In this document: piece after piece, positions 24,006 through 35,260 of the stretch | How positions within the stretch are numbered: position 1 is the stretch's first letter | How the letters are laid out: each line of letters begins with the position of its first letter | DNA from: Astragalus membranaceus | Taxonomy: Eukaryota; Streptophyta; Magnoliopsida; Fabales; Fabaceae | Reading direction: 5' to 3' | Assembly (NCBI GenBank): GCA_039519185.1 | Contig: CM076846.1 | Coordinates: 112,552,566-112,616,565, forward strand | Length of the DNA stretch: 64,000 bases | The notes under the pieces: model-generated | Told to the model about the DNA's origin: nothing | Database searches by the model: none | What the model saw: only the letters and a program-made list of their open reading frames with translations | Program-made: the position numbers and the translations under genes

Positions 24006-24327
24006 GATGTAACATCCTGGGCCCTTTTCTTACTTAGTAGGCTACCCAGCGATGCACTCATGATCTTCTCTACCCCCCATGTAGAGTTTTTGCCTTCCGT
24101 GGGAATCGAACCTTGTACCCTGAGGCTTAGGTACAAGCTCAATGCATTCCCACTACCAATTGAACTACTAGCTCAATTGGTAGTGGGAATGCATTGAGCT
24201 TGTACCTAAGCCTCAGGGTACAAGGTTCGATTCCCACGGAAGGCAAAAACTCTACATGGGGGGTAGAGAAGATCATGAGTGCATCGCTGGGTAGCCTACT
24301 AAGTAAGAAAAGGGCCCAGGATGTTAC
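24006..24327. repeat. SINE palindrome 1
   Basis: The left arm runs leftward from a centre near 24167 and the right arm rightward. On the plus strand the A box is 24169-24180 and the B box 24224-24234. The tail is GGGCCCAGGATGTTACA. The arms match almost base for base. Confidence 0.85.
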
Positions 24328-24347
24328 AAAAAAAGGCGCCTTTTTTT

Positions 24348-24680
24348 GTAACAGCCCAACCCTTTTACCTACTCATTTTCGGCTTATGGCATTGGCACTG
24401 TCACTCATGACCTTCTCCACCCCCCATGTGGAGTTTTTGCCTTCCGTGGGAATCGAACCTTGTACCCTGAGGCTTAGGTACAAGCTCAATGCATTCCCAC
24501 TACCAATTGAACTACAAGTTCAATTGGTAGTGGGAATGCATTGAGCTTGTACCTAAGCCTCAGGGTACAAGGTTCGATTCCCACGGAAGGCAAAAACTCC
24601 ACATGGGGGGTGGAGAAGGTTATGATGTACAGTGCCAATGCCATAAGCCTCAGAGTAGGTAAAAGGGTTGGGCTGTTACA
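24348..24680. repeat. SINE palindrome 2 (variant subfamily)
   Basis: Centre near 24514. The heads match palindrome 1, but the tails differ (GGGTTGGGCTGTTACA, with a CCTACTC and GCATTGGCACTG part). The two arms differ from each other in this tail, so they are separate copies, not a simple recent inversion. Confidence 0.8.
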
Positions 24681-24702
24681 AAAAAAAGGCGCCTTTTTTT
24701 TG

Positions 24703-25022
24703 TAACATCCTGGGCCCTTTTCTTACTTAGTAGGCTACCCAGCGATGCACTCATGACCTTCTCTACCCCCCATGTAGAGTTTTTGCCTTCCGTGGGAATC
24801 GAACCTTGTACCCTGAGGCTTAGGTACAAGCTCAATGCATTCCCACTACCAATTGAACTACTAGCTCAATTGGTAGTGGGAATGCATTGAGCTTGTACCT
24901 AAGCCTCAGGGTATAAGGTTCGATTCCCACGGAAGGCAAAAACTCTACATGGGGGGTAGAGAAGGTCATGAGTGCATCGCTGGGTAGCCTACTAAGTAAG
25001 AAAAGGGCCCAAGATGTTACAT
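24703..25022. repeat. SINE palindrome 3
   Basis: Centre near 24860. It is almost identical to palindrome 1, with single-base changes such as GGTATAAGG for GGTACAAGG and CCCAAGATG for CCCAGGATG. This points to duplication or gene conversion between the outer pairs. Confidence 0.85.
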
Positions 25023-27937
25023 TTGACTTAAAGCGGGTAGCAAAGGGTATTTTTTGATGTTTTTGTTTTGATATGGGAAGATGACCAAACTTCATTTCAA
25101 ATAATGATTGCTTGTTTTCTCAAAATTAACTCAAGAACAAAAATTTATTTATTTTTATATATCTACTCTTTTCTTTATTTCTTTTTATATGCCCTAATTT
25201 TTGCTTTAGGCTGCTCTCGCGAGTTTTCAACCTAACAGGCTTTTTGATTTTTTTGTAAAGGACTTGCACCAAGGGAAAACAATGTTGACAAGATATCTAG
25301 TGATCACAAATTTGCCCCAGCATGGGGGACCTAACTGACTCAATCAAGAGTAAATGCACATTGCATACAAGTTCACTATACGAATGTTTCACAGAGAGTT
25401 AACCTAGTCAGCGACATGATAGGAGAAATTTTTGATAACACATTAGCTAACAAAATGGACCATATGGATCATTTATCATGGGACTGATGAGATGCATCAT
25501 TTTGATGACGAAAATTGTGAATAAGCTGCAAACAGTGAATAACTTCTTTTTTTTTTGAAAATTGAGCGTCTGAAAACTCCTTGAGTTTGTAGCTAAGCTA
25601 AACTTTTCCAAAGAAGAAATAATCGACTTCGCCTCATCTCTCATCAAAATTTTTAAAAGAGGTAATGCTCATGTTTTTTGTATGGATGAACACATGATAA
25701 TGTATATGCATGATGCAAATGCAGATGCCTAAAATGCGTGAATGAATGGCTTATGAATGAATGGAAATACATGAAAAAAATGAGATATTCACACTTTTTG
25801 AAATTGTGCCCATGATTGTTTTCTACTCTTTTCTAGAAAAATGTGATGCACGTGATGATGAATATGTATGATGAAGATGCAAATGCGTGAAATGCGTCAA
25901 GGGAATGATCTCCTGGAAAGATCAGCTATTCTAAACGATTTTTTTACTTTTTGGAGACAATATAGCATGCAGACAATCCAACTCGTCGTTTATTGCTAAC
26001 TGAAATATATTTTGGATGATGAATGACTTTTTGTTTCTTTTTTATTTAGAAAATGACTCATGCATGGATGACTGATGCGTTTGAGGTGGTTTGGGATAAA
26101 TAACTTTTATTTTTTTATTATTATTTTTTTTATGATGCATGAAGAGGAGTAATGTGTTTGAATGAAATAATGAATGAATGTAATTTTTTTATAATATCAA
26201 GGTGATATTATTTTCCCATTTTTGGCGTATGACTATGCAAGATGAAGTAATTTAGACAAATAAAAAATATGATATTTTGTTATTTTCTAGATGATGAGAT
26301 GCATCTTGGTACCATGATAATGGGATGAAGATAATGACTCTATTCTATTATGAATGCCTGATGATTTTTTTTTTATTTTCTAGTTAAAAGACTAACTATG
26401 CTCATGCAACAAGAATAATCAAGTTAAACGCCCCCTTGTGTCTTGATGCATGAAGGAACACATGGTGATAGATGACAAAAATGCAGATGCGAATGCATGA
26501 AATGCGTCCATGAATGATCACTTGGAAAGGTCAGTTATTCTAAATAATTTTTGGAGGCAATGCAGCACGTGACCGATGCAGAGCCTCTTTCATGTATCAG
26601 AATGAAATGCTAAATACGTATCTATGAATGATGCGAAAATGATGACATAATTTTTGAAATGATGCATGTTGAAACGCTGTATAAATGATGTGTGGATGAA
26701 ATGGCGTATGGATGATTTAATGAGACAGCAGTTTTTTTTAGATGAGTGAAAAGGTGTGTGAATGCTATGTTTTTTTTACATGCATTTCATGATGTTGCAA
26801 ATGATGAAATGCCTATATTATTTGATGATGATTTTTGCGAATGATTATGAATGAATGAAAATGCATGCTAAATGAGATATTCAATTATTTATCACAATTT
26901 TTCATTGTGATCATGTTTTTTTTATTCTTTTCTTTTTCATGAAAAAAAAATATGCAATGTATGAATGAACGGATAACGTTGCATGATGCAGATGCGAGGA
27001 AGGTGAATGAATGATCACTTGAAAAGATTGACTATCCAAAATGATTTTTCGAAGGCAATGCAATATGATGATTAATGCAAGAAAGTGGCATTATTTTGTT
27101 ATTTTTCTTTTATTTTGGAAATGATGCATGCTAGATGACCAACGCATTCGAGGTGGTTAGGAATGAAGAGCTTTTGTTTTTATTTTTATTTTTCTATGCA
27201 TGAAGAGGAGTAACGAATATAGTATGTTTTTTCCTATATGAGTATGCAAGATGATGCAAGTTGGACAAATATGTAGTGTCTTTGTTTTTTTTGGATGATG
27301 ATGTGCATGTTAGTACCATGAGAACGAGATGTATATGGAAACGAGTGATTCGTTCTATGGTGATTTTTTTATTTTCTAGCAAAATATAATGCCCCTGATG
27401 ACAGATATGTATGAAAAATGCGAATGCATGAAGAAATAAATGTTTGATCCTAATGCAATTATTTTTGTTTTTCGAGAGGTAGTGCAACATGTATGCAGCC
27501 TCTTATTTTTGATTTATTGGATGACAAATGATACAATTATAATGAAATAATTTTGTTTTATTTGGAAAATGATATGTGAATATGGAATTGATGCATTTAA
27601 ACTACGATGGCCACATGAGGGAAATGATGTATGAATGTTATGTTTTTGAAATGTAATTCAAGACTTTACAAATGATGTGATACCTACACTGTGTGATGAT
27701 GATTTTGAATGATTATGAATGAATGTCGGTGCATATGATGGTATTGCTTTTTTGTGTGCGAGGAAACAAAATGCATGACACTCGCAGTGATTTTTGCATG
27801 AAGAGGGGATATTGAAATGATGATGAATATACAATATCACGGTGATTTTTTTAGTGGGGATATGCAAGATGGACAAATGAAGCAAATGATATTTCTAGGA
27901 TGATGAGATGCATGGTAGCGCAATGATAATGGGACGC
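25023..27937 (-). other. LARD 1 internal spacer, 5' half: ATGAATGCATG-like low-complexity DNA
   Basis: No gene. The plus strand is dominated by short words such as GATGCATG, AATGAATG, GATGATGA and TGCAAATGCG, with larger units recurring every few hundred bases. For example GATCACTTGGAAAGGTCA near 26516 recurs near 27010 and 25910, and GATGCATGAAGAGGAGTAA near 26130 recurs near 27195. It looks like a decayed tandem array. Confidence 0.6.
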
Positions 27938-28910
27938 TGTCATACCCCAATTTTGTCCGGCTTAGGTCAAAACCCTAATTTTCCACAAAAATAATAACTA
28001 AATAAATTAAAGAATGAAGAGCATCATGCATTGCATTTTGGGTCCTAGAAGTCATTCGAAGGCCTTTAAAATCATTTTTAGGGTTGGAATGCACTTTTTA
28101 GGAAAATTAGGGTTTTAGGGTCCAAAGGGGCATTTTGGTCATTTTTCGCAAAAAAATGATTTTCTCGCAAAAAATGCACATCCACAAAAAGTACATTTTT
28201 ATTCTATCAAGGATAATTTTTGTACAATTTTTTAAAGAAAACCCTAGTCAAAAATAATTAAAAATGTATTTTTTCATTTTTAGTGTATAGAAAAATAAAA
28301 AAAGGGACCATTAAATATTCCTCAATTCTTAAGTGACAATTTTTATTGTCATGGGTGACTAGAGGGAATATTTTATGGTGCCCAAAAACATGTAACACAT
28401 TTTCAATAGTTGCATTCTCATTATTTCCCATGCCCAAAAATTTCAATTTCAAAAACAAAAAAGGGAAGTGTCTTCAATAAGACAAAATACCAAAAACAAG
28501 TTTTTTTTCTTCCCTCCTCCCCCCACCTACGAATTCTCTCTCTCTCTCTCTCTCTCCAATTTCTTCCACACTCTTCCATTATACCCTCTTTGGTAAATTA
28601 CTCCACTTACTTACACTAATCTATTCATAAGAAAACCCAAAGTTCCCTCTTTGGTAACAATTCTCCCCCAAAATGCCCTTAACCCTACTTCACATAAAAT
28701 ATCTCTTCTAAAATAAGAAATTCATTTTTCTTTTCCTTTTTCTTTCCTCTAAAATTCGCCCCCACTCTCCATACTCTCACATTTTTGTGTTTCTTCAACA
28801 CCCTCAATCCATGCGATGATGCATCTCCACCCTCCATTCAAATTTAAAGTCTAATCCTAGTGCACCTCTCAAAGCCAAAGACTAAACTACCCTTAGACCT
28901 AGTTTCATCC

Positions 28911-28920
28911 TATAAATACT
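28911..28920 (+). promoter_or_regulatory. Probable LTR TATA box
   Basis: TATAAATACT follows a C-rich stretch and lies about 1 kb into the solo LTR, the usual place for a plant LTR promoter. Transcription would start about 30 bases downstream, near 28945. Confidence 0.5.
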
Positions 28921-31267
28921 CCCTCATTCCCACACCTAAAGCCTCTTCTTCTCTTTTTGCTCATTCTCTCCTACACAAAACCCTAGCACACCTCCTCTCC
29001 CTCTCTTCTCCTACATAAAACCGTAGCCTCCCCCTCCCCTCTTCCATATATTTTCTTCAAAAACCAACCACCAAATCACCTCAAATCCACTCCTACTTCA
29101 TATATCATCCTTCTCTTCTACTAAAATCTAATTGTTCATCATTTAACCTCAAGGATCAAGGCAAGGGGCGCAAGTTTCATGGAGGTTTGTGGAGGATTTA
29201 GTTGATTTGTGGTCTTGTCCTTCATATCACTCCCTTCATAGCTTGGATTCAAGGTAAAACTTCAAAACTCTTGTATTTTCTTCATTTTTGCATAATCTCT
29301 CTTCTCCTCATCTCAACTCCTTCATATATTGTTGTTGTTGCTTTGAGGAGTCATCTCAAACACTATTGACAAGCACTTAGGGAGGCTTGGGTGTTTGAGG
29401 TGGCTCCTTGACTTTGAAGGAGTTGTTCTTGTGTTTTCTTGCATTTACTTGTATTTTGAATCTTGTTTGCCTAATTTTCATCAAATGAAAACTCATTCTC
29501 ATATTCCATGTGCATTCGGCCATGAACTCTATTCTAGGGTTCTTGTGTGTTCTTGTTCACTTGATGATTTGGGTTTGAATATTTGTTGATCTTGGACCAT
29601 ACATAGCCTTGGGTTTGGGCAAGGAAAATAGGGTTCATGTTTCTTGTTTTGTTTTCTTTAATTTTGAATGAATAAATGCATGATTTGGCTAATGTTTGTT
29701 TTAGGAACTTGCATGATAGATTAAGTCCTCTTCTTTTGTGTTGTTTTGTGTGTTAATTTGTCAATTTTGCATGAAATAAGTTGATGATTCCATGCTTGTA
29801 TGCATTCGGCCATGACGAGGGTTTTTACCCCTTTTGATTGCTTGAAGATTGTCATTTTGATTGTGGTTGAGTAAATGCAAGTTGTGTCATTTTGTTTTTT
29901 AACTTTTTACCATTTCATTAACTTTTCACTTTTACCATTTCACATGTACCATTTCATTAATAAGTTACTTTTCACTTTTTACCTTTACTAATTTTCAAAA
30001 AATTACTTTCTACTCCAAGTAAAATAAATTTACCATTTCACTAACTTTTTACTAAAAGTTTTCACCACTTGCATCTTTGCATAAAAACCCCAAAACATTT
30101 TCTCATTTGCATTTCAAACTTTTTCAACTTTATAAGATAAACCCCAAAATACTTTTACCACTTTCAAGACCAAAAACATTTCATCTCATTTCCAAAATAC
30201 CAAAAACCAAAAACATTTTACCACTTTCTTACCTAAACCTTTTACCAAAACATTTTCACTTGCATGCATCTTCATTCATCCCTATTTTATGCAACACTCT
30301 CATGCATTCTCAAGTATCTATGCTTTGCATAATAAACGTAATCATGCTTAAATGCTCATGCATTCTTGTATGCTCATGCATCCTCTTGTCTACTCATTCA
30401 TGCATTCATTCTTGTATGCTCATGCGTTCACATGCTCGCCTAATCATGCATCACTGCTCACATGTTCATTCACCTAACCTAGAATACTCTATGCCTATGA
30501 TCAATTGTATTTCTTTGTTCTTGATGCCATTTGAATGTCTTGACTTAATTGTGCACAAACCCTTTTACACAATCATGTGCCCTTATAAGACTACCAACAT
30601 GTGTAGCATAGAGGCATATGTGCCCCTCTTGAGATTGCTTCCAACTTGTGTAGCAATTCCTCTTCACACACAAACACAATTGTTTTGAGAACTTTGTCTC
30701 GCATCTTTGACAATTAAATCTCTTGATTATATTGGCATGCTTAATCTTAGTTGATGGTCAACATGTTCATGATTGCTTGATTAGTTGAATATGTTTGAAC
30801 TTCATTCATTCATTCATTCATTTTGCATTTGGTTTTGGACATAGAATTCGATTGAAAATGATTTATTTATTTTCTAAAAACTCTTTTCCAAACCAATTAA
30901 TTTTCAAAGCATTTTCAATAAACAAAAATAAGCAAGTAGTGGAGGTCACCCATAACCTTTGTTAGTTTGATCTCTATGAACGCTCTTCAATTTCACATGA
31001 GTACTTAGCGATGATTACCCATAACCTTAGTTAGTTTAATCATTCGCTAATGCTCGTCCTACTTCAAAAACCTTTTCGAAAATATAATAAAAGCAAGTCG
31101 TTACTATTAGCCAATCAGAGCCTTTGTTCGTCTGACTAGAGGTAACAACTCTTTTTGAGTATTTAGCAGTGATTACCCATAGCCTTTGTTAGTTTAATCA
31201 CTCACTAATGCTCGTCCTATTGCGAAAACTCACCAAAAAGAACAAAACAAAAACCTTTTCAAAACCA

Positions 31268-31895
31268 AAGGGTTAGAACTACGTCGCCTTTGATTCTCCA
31301 CCCGGAGATACGTAGGAGCAGGGCCACGCCCCTGTCAAGCGCAAAAATAAACAATTTCCCAAATAAAAAATACAAACACATCTCTTTCATTTCAAAAACC
31401 AAAAATCTTATTTTTTAAAGTAGGGGATTAAGTCGGTCGTACGGCCGGGTTAGTCATCGTTTTAGGATAAGTGAACTGTGGTCCTCCAGAGCCCCAGTGC
31501 TCCTTCAGCCCTCATCGGCACTCCAGACCCCCAGTGGTCCTTCAACACAGATCACACAATCCTAAAACCCCTATATTAAAAAATACCAACCAACAACCAT
31601 TTTCAAAAACACCGAGAACTACGTAGCTTTGATCCCTCTTCCAGTGCGGGTACGTAGGAGCGGGGTCCTGTCCCGTCAAGCACACTTTTAAAAAAAAACC
31701 CGAGAACTACGTAGCTTTGATCCCTCTTCTAGTGAGGGTACGTAGGAGCGGGGTCCTGTCCCGTCAAGCACACTCTTAAAAAAAATCTTTGTTTTGTCCT
31801 GATTTTCAAAGATAACCCAAGAACTACGTAGCTTTGAATTCTCCATCGCACCGGGAGATACGTAGGAGCGGGCCATGTCCCGTCAAGCACCTTTT
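31268..31895 (+). repeat. Four copies of a conserved Ogre LTR box
   Basis: Copies near 31268, 31615, 31699 and 31808 share the frame AACTACGTAGCTTTGAT, then (G)GGTACGTAGGAGC or AGATACGTAGGAGC, then TCCCGTCAAGC. The motif starts and ends with near-complementary words (CTACGT and ACGTAG). Single copies occur in LARD 1 LTRs (18425-18485, inverted) and the LARD 2 LTR (46680-46755). Confidence 0.75.
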
Positions 31896-32259
31896 TTCTA
31901 AAAAACCCTTTTTTCCCCCTTTCTAACCAAAAATAAGATTTTCATTAAGTTTTCCCATTCATCTTCAAACAAGAAATAAATAGGCAAATCTAGGTATTTT
32001 TCAAATCAAACGTTAAAACCACACATTTAATTAGAGGTTCCCTTTCGGTAGAAAGGACGTGCGCGGTGCTAACACCTTCCTCGCACGTAATCGACCCCCG
32101 AACCTATATCTCTAGTTTTCAAAAGACCATCCGCCTTGTCCAAAAGACCTTTTTTCAATGTTTTGGTCTTAAAATTAAAATATTGGTGGCGGCTCCAAAA
32201 TTTTTCCACGTTGTACATTGAGAAACCCAAACCGGGATTTTTCGGGGTGCAACAGACGC

Positions 32260-32698
32260 GTGCGAAAAGAATGATGTCGCCTCACGTGCATGCAAATGAA
32301 GGAAAGAAGCATGAAAATGTTTTTTTTTGAGTGATTTTATTTTTGGAGAAACGCTAACCAGATTAATAGAGAGGGTGAGTATAATGCCCCTGTGTCCTAG
32401 GTGGGTCATGTCTAAATTGGGATTTTCAACATGGTCTAGGGTCGCTTATGTGATCAATCTCTCAGGTGGCTCTATTCACTTCCTCACAAAGGTCTCCAGA
32501 GCTAAAATCCCCTTCATGATATGATCCACAACGATAGCGAGCTACCTGGTGTGGGGTACCATGAAAAAGCGTACTCTGGCTGAGACTTTCATGAGAGTCA
32601 GACAGATAAAATCCAGAATGACTGTCACTAATGATCTCCACTCGTCCTAGGTTATTTGCAGACTCGGGTATAGGGCCCCACTCAAAAGTGTGTGCAAA
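32260..32698 (-). other. LARD 1 leader, distal part
   Basis: Noncoding leader downstream of the PBS on the minus strand. It matches the LARD 2 leader (47395-47825) base by base over long runs, for example TTTAGACATGACC and GACATCATTCTTTTC, which shows that the two elements are relatives. No frame is conserved between them. Confidence 0.7.
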
Positions 32699-33462
32699 AG
32701 TGTAAGTAGGCATGGCAATGGGGCGGGGCGGGGATGGGTTTAACATTCCCCATCCCCATCCCCGATTCCCATATTCATCCCCGTTCCCCGTCCCAAACCC
32801 AACGGGGATGAAGAATTGATCCCCATCCCCGTACCCAACGGGTTCGGGGATCCCCGTCCCAACCCCGTCCCCGCAGTGGAATTCATTTTTTAAAATTTAA
32901 AAGTAGTTTTTACCTGTCCTAAACCCAAACCCGAACCCGCCCCCAAACCCAAAACTTATACCACACCCAAACCCACCCCAAACCCGAAATTTAACACAAC
33001 ATAAAATCAATGCAATACTGCAACATATAACCAAAATATCAATTATCCAAAATGTCAACGTATAACAATGACGTTGCATATCAACATATAAAAATCAATG
33101 GTCTAAGTTAACCGATAATCCAAATTACATAATTGTTCATCTAAATTGTAAAATTCGTAAAACAAGGAGCCACATCAATGTTGTCTTCGCTAAATGCTTT
33201 TGACGTCTTCACTCTTCAAAGTGGGAAGTGACACAACTAGTCAATATTTCACCTACAAAATAAAAAATACATGTTAAATATAAACACTAAAGTTGATAAA
33301 ATTGGAAGGTGGTGATAAATAAATGATAGCAAATTTCACCTTCATCGTCGGGGTCTATTTCATTGAGTAAAGTGGCATACTCATTCAACTGAGAACTCAT
33401 ACCACCTATAAATATGAAATTCAATACAACAGTAAATCATCAAATTACTCTATTGTGAAGCT

Positions 33463-34337
33463 TTAAGGTTGTCCAATGAAGTCCAATACAACAGTAAAAT
33501 TCAATACATGCAGACATATGTAAAAACAATTTAAAACCATACCATTGTTTTCGATACTCCATAACCAACTTCTAGCACACATCAAAGCCTCTAAGCTTGT
33601 CCAATGAAGTCGGCTACGATGCGGGCTTAAGATATTTCCACTAGTGCTGAATGCTGATTCAGAAGCTACCGTAGAAATAGGAATTGCTAATATATCTTTT
33701 GCAATTGCTTGAAGTGTTGGATATTTAACCCCATTCAACTTCCACCACAACAGAATATCAAAATCGGGACTTCGAGGTAAGACATCCTCTCCCAAATAAT
33801 GATCCAATTCTGTTTTATAAAATGATGTTCTAGCTCTTTTTCTCCTTTGAACAAAATCATCAAAATCTTGTAAACCATCATTAGTATCACAACCAGCTTC
33901 CTACATTGATGAGTTACCACAAGTCTCTTGATTGAATTTCATTTTATAATCAGCAATTAAATCATAGCACAATTGTTGGATCCTCTGAACTTGCTCAACA
34001 GAGTCACATGCATACAATTTTTCAAAATAGAATTCAAGTAAATCCATTTTGTATCTAGGATCCAAAATAGTAGCAATTCCCATTACATCCTGGGTGACCC
34101 TCCAATATTTATCAATGTATCAGAGGAGACCATCCAAGTAGATATTGCCAATTTGATCTTACAAATCTCAGGAAAAAATAAATTGGCAGTAGAATACTTA
34201 GTGCCAGAAATGAGTTCAGTGATTTTATTGAACTTTTCCAATCTTTCACAAACATTCTTTGCAACCAGATTAGCAACCAGATTAGCAACCAGATTAGCAA
34301 TCACATTAGCAACCAGATTAGCAATGATTAGCAACAA
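33463..34337 (-). pseudogene. hAT transposase remnant (RNase H-like core end and dimerisation domain)
   Basis: Broken minus-strand frames join to the C-terminal part of an Ac/Tam3-type transposase. Pieces in order are RLEKFNKITELISGTKYSTA (from 34260), ILDPRYKMDLLEFYFEKLY (about 34070) and the dimerisation domain YPTLQAIAKDILAIPISTVA with ASESAFSTSGNILSPHRSRL (about 33720-33590). The family enzyme cuts and pastes its element using a D-D-E triad; the N-terminal BED zinc finger and first catalytic residues are missing. At least three frame changes or stops separate the pieces. It cannot make an active enzyme. A 12-bp minisatellite (ATTAGCAACCAG, 34262-34325) adjoins its upstream side. Confidence 0.85.
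34262..34325 (+). repeat. 12-bp minisatellite inside the hAT element
   Basis: About five tandem copies of GCAACCAGATTA, one with CACATTA. A looser GATTAAAGCAACAA repeat continues to about 34450. Confidence 0.8.
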
Positions 34338-35240
34338 GATTAGAGCAAGATTAAAGCAGAGACGATTAAAGCAACAAGATTAATAAACACTACCAGAACA
34401 TTAAAGCAGAGAAGCAACGATCAGATTAAAGCAACAAGATTAAAGCAATGATGGAGAAGGGTGAACAATACCAGAAGTGCGAGAAGAAGCACGAGAAGAA
34501 GAGAAGGTTGAGTGAGGGACAGACGGAGGCGCAGAGAAGAAGACTGGAGAAGAGAGGGAGGGAGGCGTTGCCGCTGTGTCTGAGAGAGTGATGGACGCAC
34601 TGTACGTGACTGACCGGAGAAGAGAGGGAGGGAGGCGCTGTGTGAGAGTGAGAGAGGGATGGAGGCGCCGTGAGAGTGACTGAGTGAGAGAGGGATTGGA
34701 GAGGCGATGTGTCACGGCTGAGTGAGAGAGGGATTAGAGAGGCGCCGCTGAAGAGAGTGAGATTGTGAGAGAACGTGTTACTGTGTTAGGTTAGGTGTAA
34801 GGTGTTTGTGTTTTTAGGGTTTCTAATTTTGGAAGGGTATTAATGTAATTCCCTTATTCGGGGCGGGTTCGGGGACGGGTTCGGGGACGGGACCTATATC
34901 CCCATTACCCGTCCCATCCCCATTTTTCAATTTCGGGGAAAACCCAAACCCAGTCAAAGCGGGGAAAACCCGTCAAATCGGGGCGGGTTTGGTTCGGTCC
35001 CCGCGGGTATGGGTTTCGTTGCCATGCCTAAGTGTAAGTGAGGTGTGTGATGAGGGCAAAATACATAAACTAACCAAACTGGAAAAGATATACAACAATA
35101 ATAACAAAAAAGTCGTCTTCCCTAAGGTTCAATAATATAAAGAAATGCTAATAAATAAAATAAGCATAAGGGCAAAAACAAAATATAAAATTAACAAATA
35201 CTTACACATTTAGTTGATTAGGCTTGACTCTCTTAATTAG

Positions 35241-35258
35241 TCCCCAGTGAAGTCGCCA
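35241..35258 (-). other. LARD 1 primer-binding site (tRNA-Arg)
   Basis: Read on the minus strand: TGGCGACTTCACTGGGGA, two bases after the LTR end CGCTACA. This is the primer site type known for Ogre elements, complementary to the 3' end of a tRNA-Arg. Confidence 0.85.
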
Positions 35259-35260
35259 GC

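Larger units (their letters stand above)
24006..25022. mobile_element. Three back-to-back pairs of tRNA-like SINE arms
   Basis: Six arms of about 160-170 bp alternate in orientation: minus, plus, minus, plus, minus, plus. Every arm has an RNA polymerase III A box (TAGCTCAATTGG or close) and, about 55 bases on, a B box (GGTTCGATTCC), then a CACGGAAGGCAAAAACTC body and a tail ending GATGTTACA or CTGTTACA. Arms in a pair meet head to head; pairs meet tail to tail through GGCGCC flanked by A7/T7 (24328-24347) or A8/T8 (24680-24702). The block can therefore fold into three long hairpins. The outer pairs are nearly identical; the middle pair is a sister variant. Confidence 0.85.
27938..32254 (+). 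repeat. Solo LTR of an Ogre-type element
   Basis: It begins TGTCATACCCCAATTTTGTC and ends CGGGGTGCAACA, and is flanked by the perfect TSD GACGC (27933-27937 and 32255-32259). No internal region remains, so two LTRs recombined and left one. The 4.3-kb length fits Ogre-type LTRs. It carries a TATA box (28911), the GGTGCTAACACCTTCC box (32069) and four copies of a TACGTAGGAGC box. Short frames inside are not conserved in the related LTRs and are not called. Confidence 0.9.
32707..35030 (-). mobile_element. hAT transposon with transposase remnants
   Basis: The ends are TAGGCATGGCAA (32707) and its exact complement (35019-35030); the perfect 8-bp TSD AGTGTAAG flanks it (32699-32706 and 35031-35038). 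Subterminal DNA is full of GGGGATCCCCGTCCC-like repeats. The coding remnant lies on the minus strand. It inserted into the leader of LARD 1 and is therefore younger than that element. Confidence 0.95.

Noticed and set aside
24157..24245. tRNA gene at the A/B-box units
   Set aside because: A and B boxes are clear, but there is no acceptor stem pairing and the sequence continues into a conserved non-tRNA tail; a tRNA-derived SINE explains it.
23997..25095. Protein-coding frames in the SINE block (several of 61-116 residues)
   Set aside because: The same peptide appears on both strands because of the palindromes; no independent support for translation.
30077..30688. 203-residue frame in the solo LTR
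   Set aside because: It is composed of CATGCATTC-type repeats and TTTACCA runs; no domain and no equivalent in related LTRs.
31268..31895. CRISPR-like regular repeats
   Set aside because: Only four imperfect copies with unequal spacing, within an LTR of a plant genome.
34153..34383. Plus-strand frame in the hAT element
   Set aside because: It reads the 12-bp minisatellite and the antisense of the transposase remnant.
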